Shown: positions 8,825 to 17,513 of the stretch, one piece after another | Numbering within the stretch: position 1 is the stretch's first letter | Layout: each line of letters starts with the position of its first letter | From: Actinomycetota bacterium | GTDB lineage: Bacteria; Actinomycetota; Actinomycetes; Nanopelagicales; Nanopelagicaceae | Length of the DNA: 62,594 nt | Direction: 5' to 3' | Assembly (NCBI GenBank): GCA_016870795.1 | Contig: VGAJ01000005.1 | Coordinates: forward strand, 1-62,594 | The notes under the pieces: model-generated | What the model saw: only the letters and a program-made list of their open reading frames with translations | Told to the model about the DNA's origin: nothing | Database searches by the model: none | Translations under genes and position numbers: made by a program

Positions 8825-9534
8825 GTGGATTAGTAGTTAATAGACTTAGCGTCTCTCATGGGGCAATTGAGGCCCTTCGTGCAGTTTCATTCAGCGTTGA
8901 GGTTGGTCAACTTGCAGCAATTATTGGTTCAAATGGAGCAGGAAAGACAACACTGCTTCGCGCCCTCTCTGGTCTAAATACTCAAACTTCAGGAAGTGCG
9001 CAGTGGAATGAGCGAGAAATCCTTGGGGCAAGGCCTGATGCGCTAGTAAGAAGAGGTATTAGCCATGTCTCTGAAGGTAAATCTGTAATTGCAGAGCTAA
9101 GCGTTAAAGAAAATTTGATCTTAGGTGGAATCTGGAGAAACAAAAAGAGTGATACCAGCGCAGCTATTGCAGAGGTAGTTGAGCTCTTTCCAGTTCTGGG
9201 ACAGAGAATGAATCAGAGCGCTGACTCGCTTTCAGGAGGCGAGCGACAGATGCTCGCTATTGGTAGAGCGCTAGTTTCAAGACCCAAATTATTACTACTT
9301 GATGAACCATCACTTGGACTTGCACCACTTGTTATTGAACAAATTTTTGCAACTATTGATCAACTTCGAAGAAAACTCGGGCTAACTGTTGTTCTAGTGG
9401 AGCAGAATGCAATGAGCGCATTGGAGATTGCTGATATCGGAATCATCATTAATCTTGGCGAAGTTGTTGCCTCCGGCAAAGCCAACGAGCTAATTGATGA
9501 TCCCGCCCTACGAGCTGCTTACTTGGGGTACTGA
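8821..9534 (+). CDS. livF: Branched-chain amino acid type ABC transporter, ATPase LivF
   Basis: A 237-residue second ATPase of the same importer. Walker A is GSNGAGKTT, signature LSGGERQML, Walker B LLLLDEPSLGLAP, the last being typical of LivF. It is translationally coupled at both ends: its ATG lies within the livG stop region and its TGA shares one base with the livH ATG. LivG and LivF form the heterodimer driving transport through LivH/LivM on the cytoplasmic face. Confidence 0.88.
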   Translation: MSGLVVNRLSVSHGAIEALRAVSFSVEVGQLAAIIGSNGAGKTTLLRALSGLNTQTSGSAQWNEREILGARPDALVRRGISHVSEGKSVIAELSVKENLILGGIWRNKKSDTSAAIAEVVELFPVLGQRMNQSADSLSGGERQMLAIGRALVSRPKLLLLDEPSLGLAPLVIEQIFATIDQLRRKLGLTVVLVEQNAMSALEIADIGIIINLGEVVASGKANELIDDPALRAAYLGY

Positions 9535-10430
9535 TGCAAAAAGTAATTGAGACTCTATTAATCGGGCTATCAACAGGATCTATCTATGCTCTTATGTCAT
9601 TAGCACTCGTATTGGTCTGGAGATCAACTCGGGTCGTTAATTTTGCGCAAGCAGGACAAGCAATGCTTTCTACCTATATTGGCTTCGAGATTGCATCTAG
9701 ATCTGAGATTTTCTGGTTAGGACTCGTCTTTGCAATTGCAGCAGGAGCGCTAGTTGGCGCAGGCGTTGATTACTTCTTTATGCGCGTGCTCTTCAAACAT
9801 GCAACCTCTGGACCCGCAGCAGTTGTAGCACCCGTCATTGCAACTCTAGGTTTACTTGGACTTATCAGAAGTATTGTCGGGCTAACTTGGGGTGGAGAAT
9901 TTAAATCTATTGAAGCTCCAGCTTCAACCGATGGCTTTAGCGTTGGAGATGGCACAATTCCATTTTCAAATCTCGATGTTTTAATCATTGCTACAGTTTC
10001 AATAATTCTTATTGCTCTTGCCTATATCTTCCAGCGAACCAACTTAGGTCTTGCCCTTAGAGCCTCGGCTTATGCTCCTGAAATTGCTCAATTAGCTGGC
10101 ATTAGAACAGCACGGACTAGAACTATTGGATGGTCAATTGCTGGAGCAGTGGGCGGAGTTGCTGGAATGTTAGTAACTTCAAATAACTTCCTCTCTCCTT
10201 ATTCGTTAGATCTTTTGCTTGTCTTTGGATTTATTGCAGCTGTTATCGGCGGACTTGAAAGCATGGTCGGCTCTGTCATTGGAGCTCTTGTGCTTGGAAT
10301 TGGCCTTACATTTATTTTGAACTATGTCGGAACTTCTCTAGTCTTTATTGGTGGATTTAGCGTTTTGATTTTAGTTCTGCTGATTAAGCCAGATGGAATC
10401 ATGGCGAAAGGCAAGGCCCGCCGTGCGTAA
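9534..10430 (+). CDS. livH: Branched-chain amino acid type ABC transporter permease LivH
   Basis: A 298-residue integral membrane protein with roughly eight hydrophobic segments. The N-terminal GLSTGSIYALMSLALVLVWR is the hallmark of LivH-type permeases, as is the cytoplasmic loop LGLALRASAYAPEIAQLAGI that contacts the ATPases. It pairs with LivM to form the channel. The start overlaps the livF stop by one base. Confidence 0.9.
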   Translation: MQKVIETLLIGLSTGSIYALMSLALVLVWRSTRVVNFAQAGQAMLSTYIGFEIASRSEIFWLGLVFAIAAGALVGAGVDYFFMRVLFKHATSGPAAVVAPVIATLGLLGLIRSIVGLTWGGEFKSIEAPASTDGFSVGDGTIPFSNLDVLIIATVSIILIALAYIFQRTNLGLALRASAYAPEIAQLAGIRTARTRTIGWSIAGAVGGVAGMLVTSNNFLSPYSLDLLLVFGFIAAVIGGLESMVGSVIGALVLGIGLTFILNYVGTSLVFIGGFSVLILVLLIKPDGIMAKGKARRA

Positions 10431-11394
10431 GAAAATAGCTATCTTTGTTCTCATTGGTTGGGTATTGCTGATTATTGGTGATCGCGTTGATGAGCTTCGC
10501 GTCTATCAAGGAGCTCAGATGGCGATGTACACCATCGCACTTGCTTCAATTGTTTTGCTAACTGGTTATTCAGGTCAAGTCTCGCTAGGTAATGGTGCGA
10601 TGATGGCTGTTGGTGGTTATGGCGCAGCTCTTACCCTAAATAATTTAGGCACTCCAATCTGGTTTGCATTCTTAATGGCAATTGTTACTGCATCGCTATT
10701 TGGTGCACTTCTTGGTGCAGCAGCTGCAAGAGTTTCAGGGCCTTATTTAGCAGGAACAACTCTTGCACTAGCTGTTGGTCTTCCAGCCATTGCAAATCAA
10801 TTTGCTTTCCTGGGGGGAGAGCCAGGGCTTTTATTTGATGTCGGCTTTCCACCAGAGAGATTCGGTGATGAATTCACGCAATATAAATGGTTCTTCTGGA
10901 TTGCTTGCTTTATCGCTTTAATTGCAATATTTGTTACTTCAAATATTCTTTCATCGCGCTTCGGTCGCACCTGGCGAGCAATTCGTGGAAATTCTCTAGC
11001 TGCAGAGCTCTGCGGAGTTCATTCAGCTCGCATGAAGGTTTTAGCTTTCACAGTCAGCTCTGGCCTTGCAGGTCTTGCCGGGGCAGTTCTGGCAATGACT
11101 ATTAGCCTTGTCGCCCCCGGGGCATATGGCCTGGCCCTCTCCTTTGCCCTGGTGACCGGGGCAGTTCTTGCTGGAATCTCAAGCCTTCCTGGGGTAGTCC
11201 TGGGAGCCTTTATTCTCGTGGTCATTCCTGAGATATCTGTGGCCCTTGCCGACAGGCTGGGTGATGCCGATAAACTAAATAACTATCTACCAGGTCTAAT
11301 TGTGAGCGTATTGCTGATTCTCTCAGTGATATTCACTCCAAATGGGCCTGGTGAGAACCTGCGTAAGCATCGCCATAAGAAGCCTGCGCATTAA
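10423..11394 (+). CDS. livM: Branched-chain amino acid type ABC transporter permease LivM
   Basis: A permease of about 323 residues with some eight to ten hydrophobic segments. Typical LivM features are GYSGQVSLGNGAMMAVGGYG and the ATPase-contact loop TWRAIRGNSLAAELCGV. I place the start at the GTG at 10423 (reading VRKKIAIFVLIG), which overlaps livH by eight bases; an in-frame ATG at 10393 would give ten extra residues inside livH. The C-terminal tail is His/Lys-rich. The 65 bases after it hold the ribosome site for the binding protein. Confidence 0.88.
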   Translation: MRKKIAIFVLIGWVLLIIGDRVDELRVYQGAQMAMYTIALASIVLLTGYSGQVSLGNGAMMAVGGYGAALTLNNLGTPIWFAFLMAIVTASLFGALLGAAAARVSGPYLAGTTLALAVGLPAIANQFAFLGGEPGLLFDVGFPPERFGDEFTQYKWFFWIACFIALIAIFVTSNILSSRFGRTWRAIRGNSLAAELCGVHSARMKVLAFTVSSGLAGLAGAVLAMTISLVAPGAYGLALSFALVTGAVLAGISSLPGVVLGAFILVVIPEISVALADRLGDADKLNNYLPGLIVSVLLILSVIFTPNGPGENLRKHRHKKPAH

Positions 11395-11459
11395 CTGATT
11401 ACCGCTAGGTAACCAGTAGATTAATAGCACCTAGCCAAACCCTCGATGGAAGGAAAACA

Positions 11460-12755
11460 ATGATCAGAAAGACTCGTATAAAGCGAACCTGGCTCGCTGC
11501 TGCGGTGATTGCCTCTGGCTCTCTCCTAGCAACAGCGCTTCCAGCAAACGCAGAGACGGGCGTTAGCGCAAGTGAGATCAAACTTGGTATCACTCTGCCT
11601 CTAACTGGAGCAGCATCGCCAGGCTATAACAAGATTGGTAATGCAATTAATGCTTACTTCAAGTACGTAAATGACAATGGCGGCGTCTATGGACGAAAAG
11701 TCACTCTCATTCAGAAAAATGATGAGTATTCACCACAGTTGTCGATTGCTAAGACAAACGAACTAATTTTGCGAGATAAAGTTTTCGCACTAGTTGGCCC
11801 ACTTGGAACTGCAAACTTCACTGCAACTCACAAATCAGTTGGCCTTGCTAAGCGCGGAGTCCCAAGCCTCTTCCTAAACACTGGCTTTAGTGGATTTTCA
11901 AATAAGAAGAGCTATCCATCCTCTTTCATGATTCTTCCTTCCTACGCTATGGAAGCAAAGATCATCGCCCAATTCCTCAAAGATAACCATGCTGGAAAGA
12001 AACTCGGCATTGTTTATCAGAACGATGAATTCGGTATTGATGGTCTAGGGGCTTTTAGAGCAGCTGGAACTAAGTTTGATGTATCAATTCCTTACACCTC
12101 AGGCACCCAGAGCGCAGCAACCGCACAGACCTGGGTCTCCCAGCTTGCAGCCGGCGGAGCTCAAGTAGTGGTCTTCTTTGGCGTAACTTCAGCAACTGCT
12201 CCACTTCTTGCTGTAGCTGCTGCTGCTAAGTACGCACCACAGTGGATTCTTGGATCAGTTGGTTCAGATCCATTAACACTGCGCGCACTTGGCGTTCCAG
12301 TAGCAGTACTAAATGGCGCACAGACTCCAGCTGGTAATCCATCACCAAATGACACTAGCGATGAGTATGTAAAGCAGTTCCAAGAGATCAATACCAAGTA
12401 CAACACTGGTACTGCATTTGATGACTATGTATTGCAGGGTATGAATATCGGTCTCATGACCGTTCAAGCTCTAAGAGCTGCAGGAAAGAACTTAACCCGC
12501 AAGGGTCTAGTTCGTGCGATGGAGACAAAGGGCTCAACCTTTGCATCTGTTGCTTACTCTCCTCTTGGTTTCTCAAGAACAAGCAATGTTGGCCATACCG
12601 GCTACTACATGGCAGTAATGGATGCCAATGGAGATAGAAAGCCATTCGGTGGAAAAGTAACGCTTTACACCACTGACAGTGGCTCCGGTCCAGTTGTGGT
12701 CTCTACCTTCAAACGTCCGGCAATGCCAGCGAAAGGATTACCAAGTAACTCATGA
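11460..12755 (+). CDS. livK: Liv-type extracellular substrate-binding protein
   Basis: A 431-residue secreted binding protein of the Peripla_BP_6 (receptor ligand-binding) fold. Residues 1-31 form a Sec signal peptide ending ALPANA-ET, with no lipobox cysteine, which is unusual for a solute-binding protein of a cell without an outer membrane. Mature features include IKLGITLPLTGAASPG and the VALVGPLG-like hinge region (FALVGPLGTANF). A ribosome site AAGGAAAA precedes the ATG. Its stop overlaps the next gene, a secreted hydrolase, by four bases, so the two exported proteins are co-translated. Confidence 0.88.
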   Translation: MIRKTRIKRTWLAAAVIASGSLLATALPANAETGVSASEIKLGITLPLTGAASPGYNKIGNAINAYFKYVNDNGGVYGRKVTLIQKNDEYSPQLSIAKTNELILRDKVFALVGPLGTANFTATHKSVGLAKRGVPSLFLNTGFSGFSNKKSYPSSFMILPSYAMEAKIIAQFLKDNHAGKKLGIVYQNDEFGIDGLGAFRAAGTKFDVSIPYTSGTQSAATAQTWVSQLAAGGAQVVVFFGVTSATAPLLAVAAAAKYAPQWILGSVGSDPLTLRALGVPVAVLNGAQTPAGNPSPNDTSDEYVKQFQEINTKYNTGTAFDDYVLQGMNIGLMTVQALRAAGKNLTRKGLVRAMETKGSTFASVAYSPLGFSRTSNVGHTGYYMAVMDANGDRKPFGGKVTLYTTDSGSGPVVVSTFKRPAMPAKGLPSNS

Positions 12756-14377
12756 GAACCTTTAAATTCAAGCGTTCCTTAACGCTCGTAGCAGTTTCAT
12801 CACTGCTCTCAATCACCGTTGTATCAATTCCAACGGCAGCGCAGGCAAACCCGGTCTGTACTACAGCAAGCGGTGTAACAACTTGCCTTGGTGCAACATC
12901 AGATACTGCGCCTTACATGCTTATGACTCCAGCAAACTTCAATGGAACCGTTTATCTATATTCACATGGATATCGTCCAAACGTTCCAGTCCCTGCCGGA
13001 ATTCCTGGCTATGGTGGCTACACAGTTACTAATACTCCAGAGCCAGCACCTGGTGGAAATGCCCAAATTATTGGCGCACTTCTTGCTAAGGGATATGCGG
13101 TTATGGGATCTGGCTTTGCCCGTCAAGGCTGGAATGCAGATTCAGCAATTAAGACCAATGTTGAGTTAATTGGTGTTTTTAAGAAGCAATATCCAAAGAC
13201 AACAAAGGTTGTTGCTTGGGGTAATTCACTTGGAGGCTTTATTACTCAGGCACTTGCTGAAAAGTATCCAGATCTAATTAGCGCAGCAGCGCCACTTTGT
13301 ATGGCAAGTGATCTAACGCCACTTATGACAATGGCTGGAGATGCACTTTGGGGAATCAAGACTTTCTTTGATCCAACCATCAAAGGTGGAGGCTATAGCG
13401 CAGGAACAGCTGGTTATGCCGAAGCCATGGGAGATCTAGTAAAGGTCTTTACCGTTATCGGATCAATGCAAGCTGCAATTGCTGCAAATCCAACTGCGCC
13501 AGCATGGCCAGCGACATCAAAGGTTCCAGATGCACTCAAAGCTGTTCCATCAAGAAGTGCTCTAGTTCTCATCGCTTTGATGTCTGGTGTTCCAATGCAA
13601 TCGGCACATTTTGATTCAACTTCAGCGCCAGCAGGCCTTCCAGCCTCAAACGCTCTCTCATTCCAGTTAGCTATCAATCCAGCTCTTGCTGCTCTGGAAA
13701 ACCTTGCAAATGCTGCAGCTCTTGCAGTACTTGCAACTCATGATGTTGAGCAACAAGCAGGTGGAGCAATCTTTGATAACACTGCAACTGATTACTCTGC
13801 GCGTGTTGCTGCTGAACAATTTATCTGGAGCTCAGCTCTCTCTGGCAATGCTGGAGTAGGCGCTCTGCTTGGATATCTTGCAGCGGTACCAAGAGTTAAG
13901 GGAAATCCTGCAGCTATTGCAAAGTTGGCTACGCTAACTACACATAGTGGCAAAGTTGAAGTCCCAACAATTCTCTTCACCGGAACTGCTGATCCAGTAA
14001 CAACACCTGGAAACCAGCAAGCGGTGATTGATAAATATGCTGCATATTCTGCAGAGAAGTGGGCAGCTGCAAAGAAGGAAGGAACCCGTAAGAAACCAGC
14101 TAATAATCAGTTGGCCCTATGGAACCTCCCACCAGAGAAGTACACCAAGTTCACTGCTACAGGTTCACCAGATACAACGCCTGCCGCAGCAACGGGAACT
14201 AACCACTGTAACTTCACCGTTTCTCAGTACTTAGCAATTGCAGATCTTCTTGCATATGCTGCTGATAACGGTAAGAACATGTCAGGTGGCGCGCTCTATA
14301 CCAAGATCCGTAAGGCAGGAAATATGACTTACGATCGTGGTTATGAAGCTCCTAGATTGAAGTATTACGGAGGATAA
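12752..14377 (+). CDS. Secreted alpha/beta hydrolase
   Basis: A 541-residue exported protein: a signal peptide of about 32 residues ends TAAQA, and Cys36/Cys45 could form a disulfide. The alpha/beta-hydrolase fold is shown by the oxyanion region YLYSHGYR (about 69-75), the nucleophile elbow AWGNSLGG with Ser159, the acid loop LFTGTADPVTTPG and the late histidine in GTNHCNF. A long Ala-rich insertion lies between the nucleophile and acid loops. It may be an esterase or peptidase; no substrate can be assigned. Its four-base overlap with the binding-protein gene suggests that it releases something the Liv importer takes up (inference). Confidence 0.7.
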   Translation: MRTFKFKRSLTLVAVSSLLSITVVSIPTAAQANPVCTTASGVTTCLGATSDTAPYMLMTPANFNGTVYLYSHGYRPNVPVPAGIPGYGGYTVTNTPEPAPGGNAQIIGALLAKGYAVMGSGFARQGWNADSAIKTNVELIGVFKKQYPKTTKVVAWGNSLGGFITQALAEKYPDLISAAAPLCMASDLTPLMTMAGDALWGIKTFFDPTIKGGGYSAGTAGYAEAMGDLVKVFTVIGSMQAAIAANPTAPAWPATSKVPDALKAVPSRSALVLIALMSGVPMQSAHFDSTSAPAGLPASNALSFQLAINPALAALENLANAAALAVLATHDVEQQAGGAIFDNTATDYSARVAAEQFIWSSALSGNAGVGALLGYLAAVPRVKGNPAAIAKLATLTTHSGKVEVPTILFTGTADPVTTPGNQQAVIDKYAAYSAEKWAAAKKEGTRKKPANNQLALWNLPPEKYTKFTATGSPDTTPAAATGTNHCNFTVSQYLAIADLLAYAADNGKNMSGGALYTKIRKAGNMTYDRGYEAPRLKYYGG

Positions 14378-14405
14378 TCTTCTGTAATCCATCGAGAAGG
14401 TAGTA

Positions 14406-14437
14406 AAGAGAGGGCCTGGGAAACCAGGCCCTCTCTT
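14406..14437 (+). terminator. Terminator after the liv-hydrolase operon
   Basis: A perfect 14-base-pair stem (14406-14419 with 14424-14437) closed by a GAAA tetraloop and followed by ACTTTTAT. It is the strongest terminator in the window and ends the operon that begins at livG or further upstream at alr. Confidence 0.92.
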
Positions 14438-14479
14438 ACTTTTATAGGTAGACGTTCATCAGATATTCAGGTAAAAGCG

Positions 14480-14515
14480 TTGGTTAAGTAGCAGCTACGC
14501 CTTACTGTTGTCGCC
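14480..14515 (+). promoter_or_regulatory. Promoter of the DUF1800-DUF1501 pair, probably leaderless
   Basis: TTGGTT (14480-14485), a 17-base spacer and TACTGT (14503-14508) are followed after seven bases by the ATG at 14516. No Shine-Dalgarno is present, so transcription would begin at or next to the start codon. Confidence 0.55.
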
Positions 14516-15817
14516 ATGGCAAGCCTTGCGGAGCGAAGAAGAATTGCCAGATTAGTTCATCGCTTTGGTTTTGGCCCTCGCCCTGGTGAATTCTCAAATC
14601 TTTTAGCTGGTGGTTTTGATCAAGTCGCAGAGAAATACTTAAATTTTCCTAGCCAAGATGCTTTTGCCGATAACCAAGGCGAGCCAGTAGTTCGTGATCA
14701 AGGAAAGCGTCCAGCTCCAAATAGCCCTGATGTTGTTGCTTTTGCCACCGAAAAAAGAGCACAGTTAACTTCACTTTCTTTCTGGTGGCTAGATCGCATG
14801 GTTTTATCAGAGCATTCCTTGCGCGAGCGAATGACATGGTTCTGGCATGGACATTGGGCCACCTCGTATCAAAAAGTAGATGATGCTCTGCCGATGTATC
14901 TGCAGAATCAAACTTTGCGAAGAAATGCCTTAGGAAACTTTGCTCAGATGTCTAGAGAGCTGGTAAATGATGCTGCCTTAATCTTTTGGCTAGATGGACA
15001 GTCAAATACTGTTAAAGCTCCAAATGAAAATCTATCAAGGGAGTTAATGGAGCTCTTTACTCTTGGGGTTAATCGCTATAGCGAAGATGACGTGAAAGAA
15101 ACAGCCAAAGCTTTAACTGGATATAAAGTTGACAAATCAAGTGGAAAAGTAATCTTCAATCCTAAGCAACATTTCGCCGGTTCTATCAGGGTTTTGGGAA
15201 CGCAAGGCTCATTTGATGCTAGTTCGTTAAGTGATTTTCTAGTTGCTCGAAGTGATTGCGCGCTCTTTATTACTGAGCGAATTTGGTATCGCTTTATTTC
15301 AAGTATGAATCCACTAACTGATCTCACCCTTACTTCAAGCTTTGCCTCAAGGGATATTGCAGCTTTAGTAAAGGCAATTGGCAGACACTCTGCTTTAGGT
15401 AATCCAGATAACTCAATGGTTAAAAGTCCTATAGATTGGTTTGTCTCTGCTGCTAGAGCTTTATCAATTACACCATCGAAATTCTCTAATCCCAATACCA
15501 TCCGTAACTACCTAGATTTACTTGGCCAGCGTCCTTTTTTCCCGCCAAATGTTGGGGGATGGCCAGCTGATCAAGCTTGGCTCTCAACTTCATCTGCGCA
15601 ATATCGAATTCAATTTGCTACTCAATTAGTCAAAGAGGCAGATCTTTCGCCAATCTCATCACTTGCGCAGAGTGCCAGAATTGATGGCCTTGCTGATTTA
15701 CTTGGGGTAGTTGAGTGGAGTTCTAGAACTAAGATGGCGCTAAATGGCGCAATTAAAGATCCGGCGCGCTTAGCCTTGCTAGCGCTCTGTTCACCTGAAT
15801 ATGTTGTGAGCGCATAG
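14516..15817 (+). CDS. DUF1800 family protein
   Basis: A 433-residue protein with the DUF1800 pattern: the N-terminal RRIARLVHRFGFGPRPGEF, the RERMTWFWHGHWATS region, LSRELMELFTLG, a YKVDK/Gly-rich middle and the C-terminal PNVGGWPADQAWLS. The function of the family is unknown. No signal peptide is evident, although its partner downstream has a Tat signal, so it could be exported by hitchhiking or stay in the cytoplasm. DUF1800 and DUF1501 genes are commonly adjacent in many phyla, and here only nine bases separate them. Confidence 0.85.
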   Translation: MASLAERRRIARLVHRFGFGPRPGEFSNLLAGGFDQVAEKYLNFPSQDAFADNQGEPVVRDQGKRPAPNSPDVVAFATEKRAQLTSLSFWWLDRMVLSEHSLRERMTWFWHGHWATSYQKVDDALPMYLQNQTLRRNALGNFAQMSRELVNDAALIFWLDGQSNTVKAPNENLSRELMELFTLGVNRYSEDDVKETAKALTGYKVDKSSGKVIFNPKQHFAGSIRVLGTQGSFDASSLSDFLVARSDCALFITERIWYRFISSMNPLTDLTLTSSFASRDIAALVKAIGRHSALGNPDNSMVKSPIDWFVSAARALSITPSKFSNPNTIRNYLDLLGQRPFFPPNVGGWPADQAWLSTSSAQYRIQFATQLVKEADLSPISSLAQSARIDGLADLLGVVEWSSRTKMALNGAIKDPARLALLALCSPEYVVSA

Positions 15818-15826
15818 GAGCATGCC

Positions 15827-17053
15827 ATGGACACAATAACTCGTAGGCAATTTCTAAAGGCAACAGGCGCTGGAGCAATAGGCGCTGCTGCTATGAGTCT
15901 TTCAATCGAGGAGATTGCAAATGCAGCCATTACAAGGCCGCTGCCGCTTGGAACTCCAATACTTGTTGTGGTCACGCTCTATGGCGGCAATGATGGGTTA
16001 AATACCGTTGTTCCAGTTAATGATCCGATTTATCAATCACTTCGCCCAGGTATTGCATATAAACCAGAGGATGTTCTCCCACTTGGCGAGAATCTTTATC
16101 TCAATGGATCAATGAGCGGGATGCACTCACTTTGGAATAAGAATCAAGTAGCGATTGTGCGCGGTGTTGGTTATCCAAACTCTGATCGCTCTCACTTTTC
16201 ATCCATGGCAATCTGGCAGTCAGCAATCATTGGAGCTGCTAAAACTGGATGGCTAGGAAGATGGGTTGAGAGCCAAGCGGAGGATCCATTTCTTGCAATT
16301 AGCCTTGGATCAATACTTCCGCCGCTTCTTGCCGGAAGTAAGAGATCTGGTTCGGTTCTTCCACTTGGCGGCTTAAAAGTTCCTAATGGATCACTTGCTA
16401 GTGATTGCATAAAGCTTGCTATTGAGAGTCGCAGCGATAATTTGCTTCAAGCAATGGCTGCTCGAACTATGCGAAATCTCTTTACCGTCTCCTCAGATAT
16501 CACGCCAATTCTGAAATCTCCTGCCCCGGCTGCGCCAGATCTACCAACAGCGATAGGTGGAAATGCTGGAGGGGATACAAACTTAAGTCAGCAATTAGAT
16601 ATTGTGGCAAAGCTTGTATCTGCTGGCGCTCCAACAAGGGTCTGGTCAGTTTCACTTGGCGGTTTTGATACTCACGCAGATGAAAAGGGATCACAAGCAA
16701 TTCTTCTTGGAGTTGTGAGCCAAGGAATTTCTAAATTTATGTCGCAGATGAAAGCAACAAATAGAGCAAAAGATGTTGTGGTTCTGGTCTATAGTGAATT
16801 TGGTAGAAGAGTTCGTGGCAATGCTTCAGATGGAACTGATCATGGCACCTCAGGTCCAGTCTTTCTTCTAGGTGAGCGGGTCAAAGGTGGTTTCTATGGC
16901 GAGCAGCCATCGCTAAATAACTTGAAAAATGATGACTTAGCTGTCACTACTGATTTTAGAGATATCTATGCCAGCGTTTTAGAGAAAGTTCTTTCAACCC
17001 CTGCCGAGAAAATACTTGGTAATTGGAAGGGTCGCACTCCGCTCTTTAACTAG
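15827..17053 (+). CDS. DUF1501 family protein with Tat signal
   Basis: A 408-residue protein beginning TRRQFLKATGAGAIGAAAM, a twin-arginine export signal, so it is probably folded (perhaps metal-loaded) before export. DUF1501 belongs to the alkaline phosphatase/sulfatase-like superfamily. Visible motifs are LVVVTLYGGNDGLNTVVP near the mature N-terminus, RSHFSSMAIWQ, SLGGFDTHADEKGSQ and VLVYSEFGRRVRGNASDGTD, with His/Asp residues suited to metal binding. No substrate is known. It forms a two-gene unit with the DUF1800 gene. Confidence 0.85.
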   Translation: MDTITRRQFLKATGAGAIGAAAMSLSIEEIANAAITRPLPLGTPILVVVTLYGGNDGLNTVVPVNDPIYQSLRPGIAYKPEDVLPLGENLYLNGSMSGMHSLWNKNQVAIVRGVGYPNSDRSHFSSMAIWQSAIIGAAKTGWLGRWVESQAEDPFLAISLGSILPPLLAGSKRSGSVLPLGGLKVPNGSLASDCIKLAIESRSDNLLQAMAARTMRNLFTVSSDITPILKSPAPAAPDLPTAIGGNAGGDTNLSQQLDIVAKLVSAGAPTRVWSVSLGGFDTHADEKGSQAILLGVVSQGISKFMSQMKATNRAKDVVVLVYSEFGRRVRGNASDGTDHGTSGPVFLLGERVKGGFYGEQPSLNNLKNDDLAVTTDFRDIYASVLEKVLSTPAEKILGNWKGRTPLFN

Positions 17054-17057
17054 TCGG

Positions 17058-17069
17058 TAATATGACTAG
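17058..17069 (+). promoter_or_regulatory. -10 element directly before tsaE, probably leaderless
   Basis: TAATAT (17058-17063) ends six bases before the GTG at 17070, inside a 16-base gap after the DUF1501 gene. No ribosome site is visible. No convincing -35 box was found. Confidence 0.45.
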
Positions 17070-17513
17070 GTGTTGATTCAATCGCCAGAGCAGATGCGAG
17101 ATTTTGGTATCTCCTTATCTCAGCAATTAAGAGCTGGTGATGTAATTGTTCTCAAAGGCGATCTTGGAGCAGGAAAGACAGCTCTAGCATCAGGAATTGG
17201 CCAGGGGCTTGGGATAGAAGGAGTTAGCTCACCTACCTTCATTATTTCAAGGGTTCATAAAGCAAAGGTGCCCTTAATTCATATCGATGCCTATCGCCTG
17301 CTATTAAGTGGTGCTAAAGGTTTTGAATTTGATGATTTAGATATCGCAACCTCAAAAGATCACGCAATTACTGTTATTGAGTGGGGCGATAGCCTGGTTA
17401 ATCGACTTAGTGATGAGTATCTAGTAATTGATATTGCTTTTGGCGCAGATGAAAATGAAAGATTACTGAGCGCTACAGGGATCGGTCCAAGATGGGCTGG
17501 ATTTAGCCTATGA
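17070..17513 (+). CDS. tsaE: tRNA t6A biosynthesis ATPase TsaE
   Basis: A 147-residue P-loop protein that supports t6A37 formation on ANN-decoding tRNAs together with TsaB and TsaD. Motifs are GDVIVLKGDLGAGKTALASG (Walker A), SSPTFIISR and HIDAYRL. The GTG start is chosen from the -10 spacing and from the family's usual N-terminus. The stop overlaps tsaB by four bases. The gene order tsaE-tsaB-rimI-tsaD is standard in actinobacteria. Confidence 0.93.
   Translation: MLIQSPEQMRDFGISLSQQLRAGDVIVLKGDLGAGKTALASGIGQGLGIEGVSSPTFIISRVHKAKVPLIHIDAYRLLLSGAKGFEFDDLDIATSKDHAITVIEWGDSLVNRLSDEYLVIDIAFGADENERLLSATGIGPRWAGFSL

Noticed and set aside
15076-15501. 141-codon open frame antisense to DUF1800
   Set aside because: No start signal, no homology pattern; opposite strand of a conserved protein.
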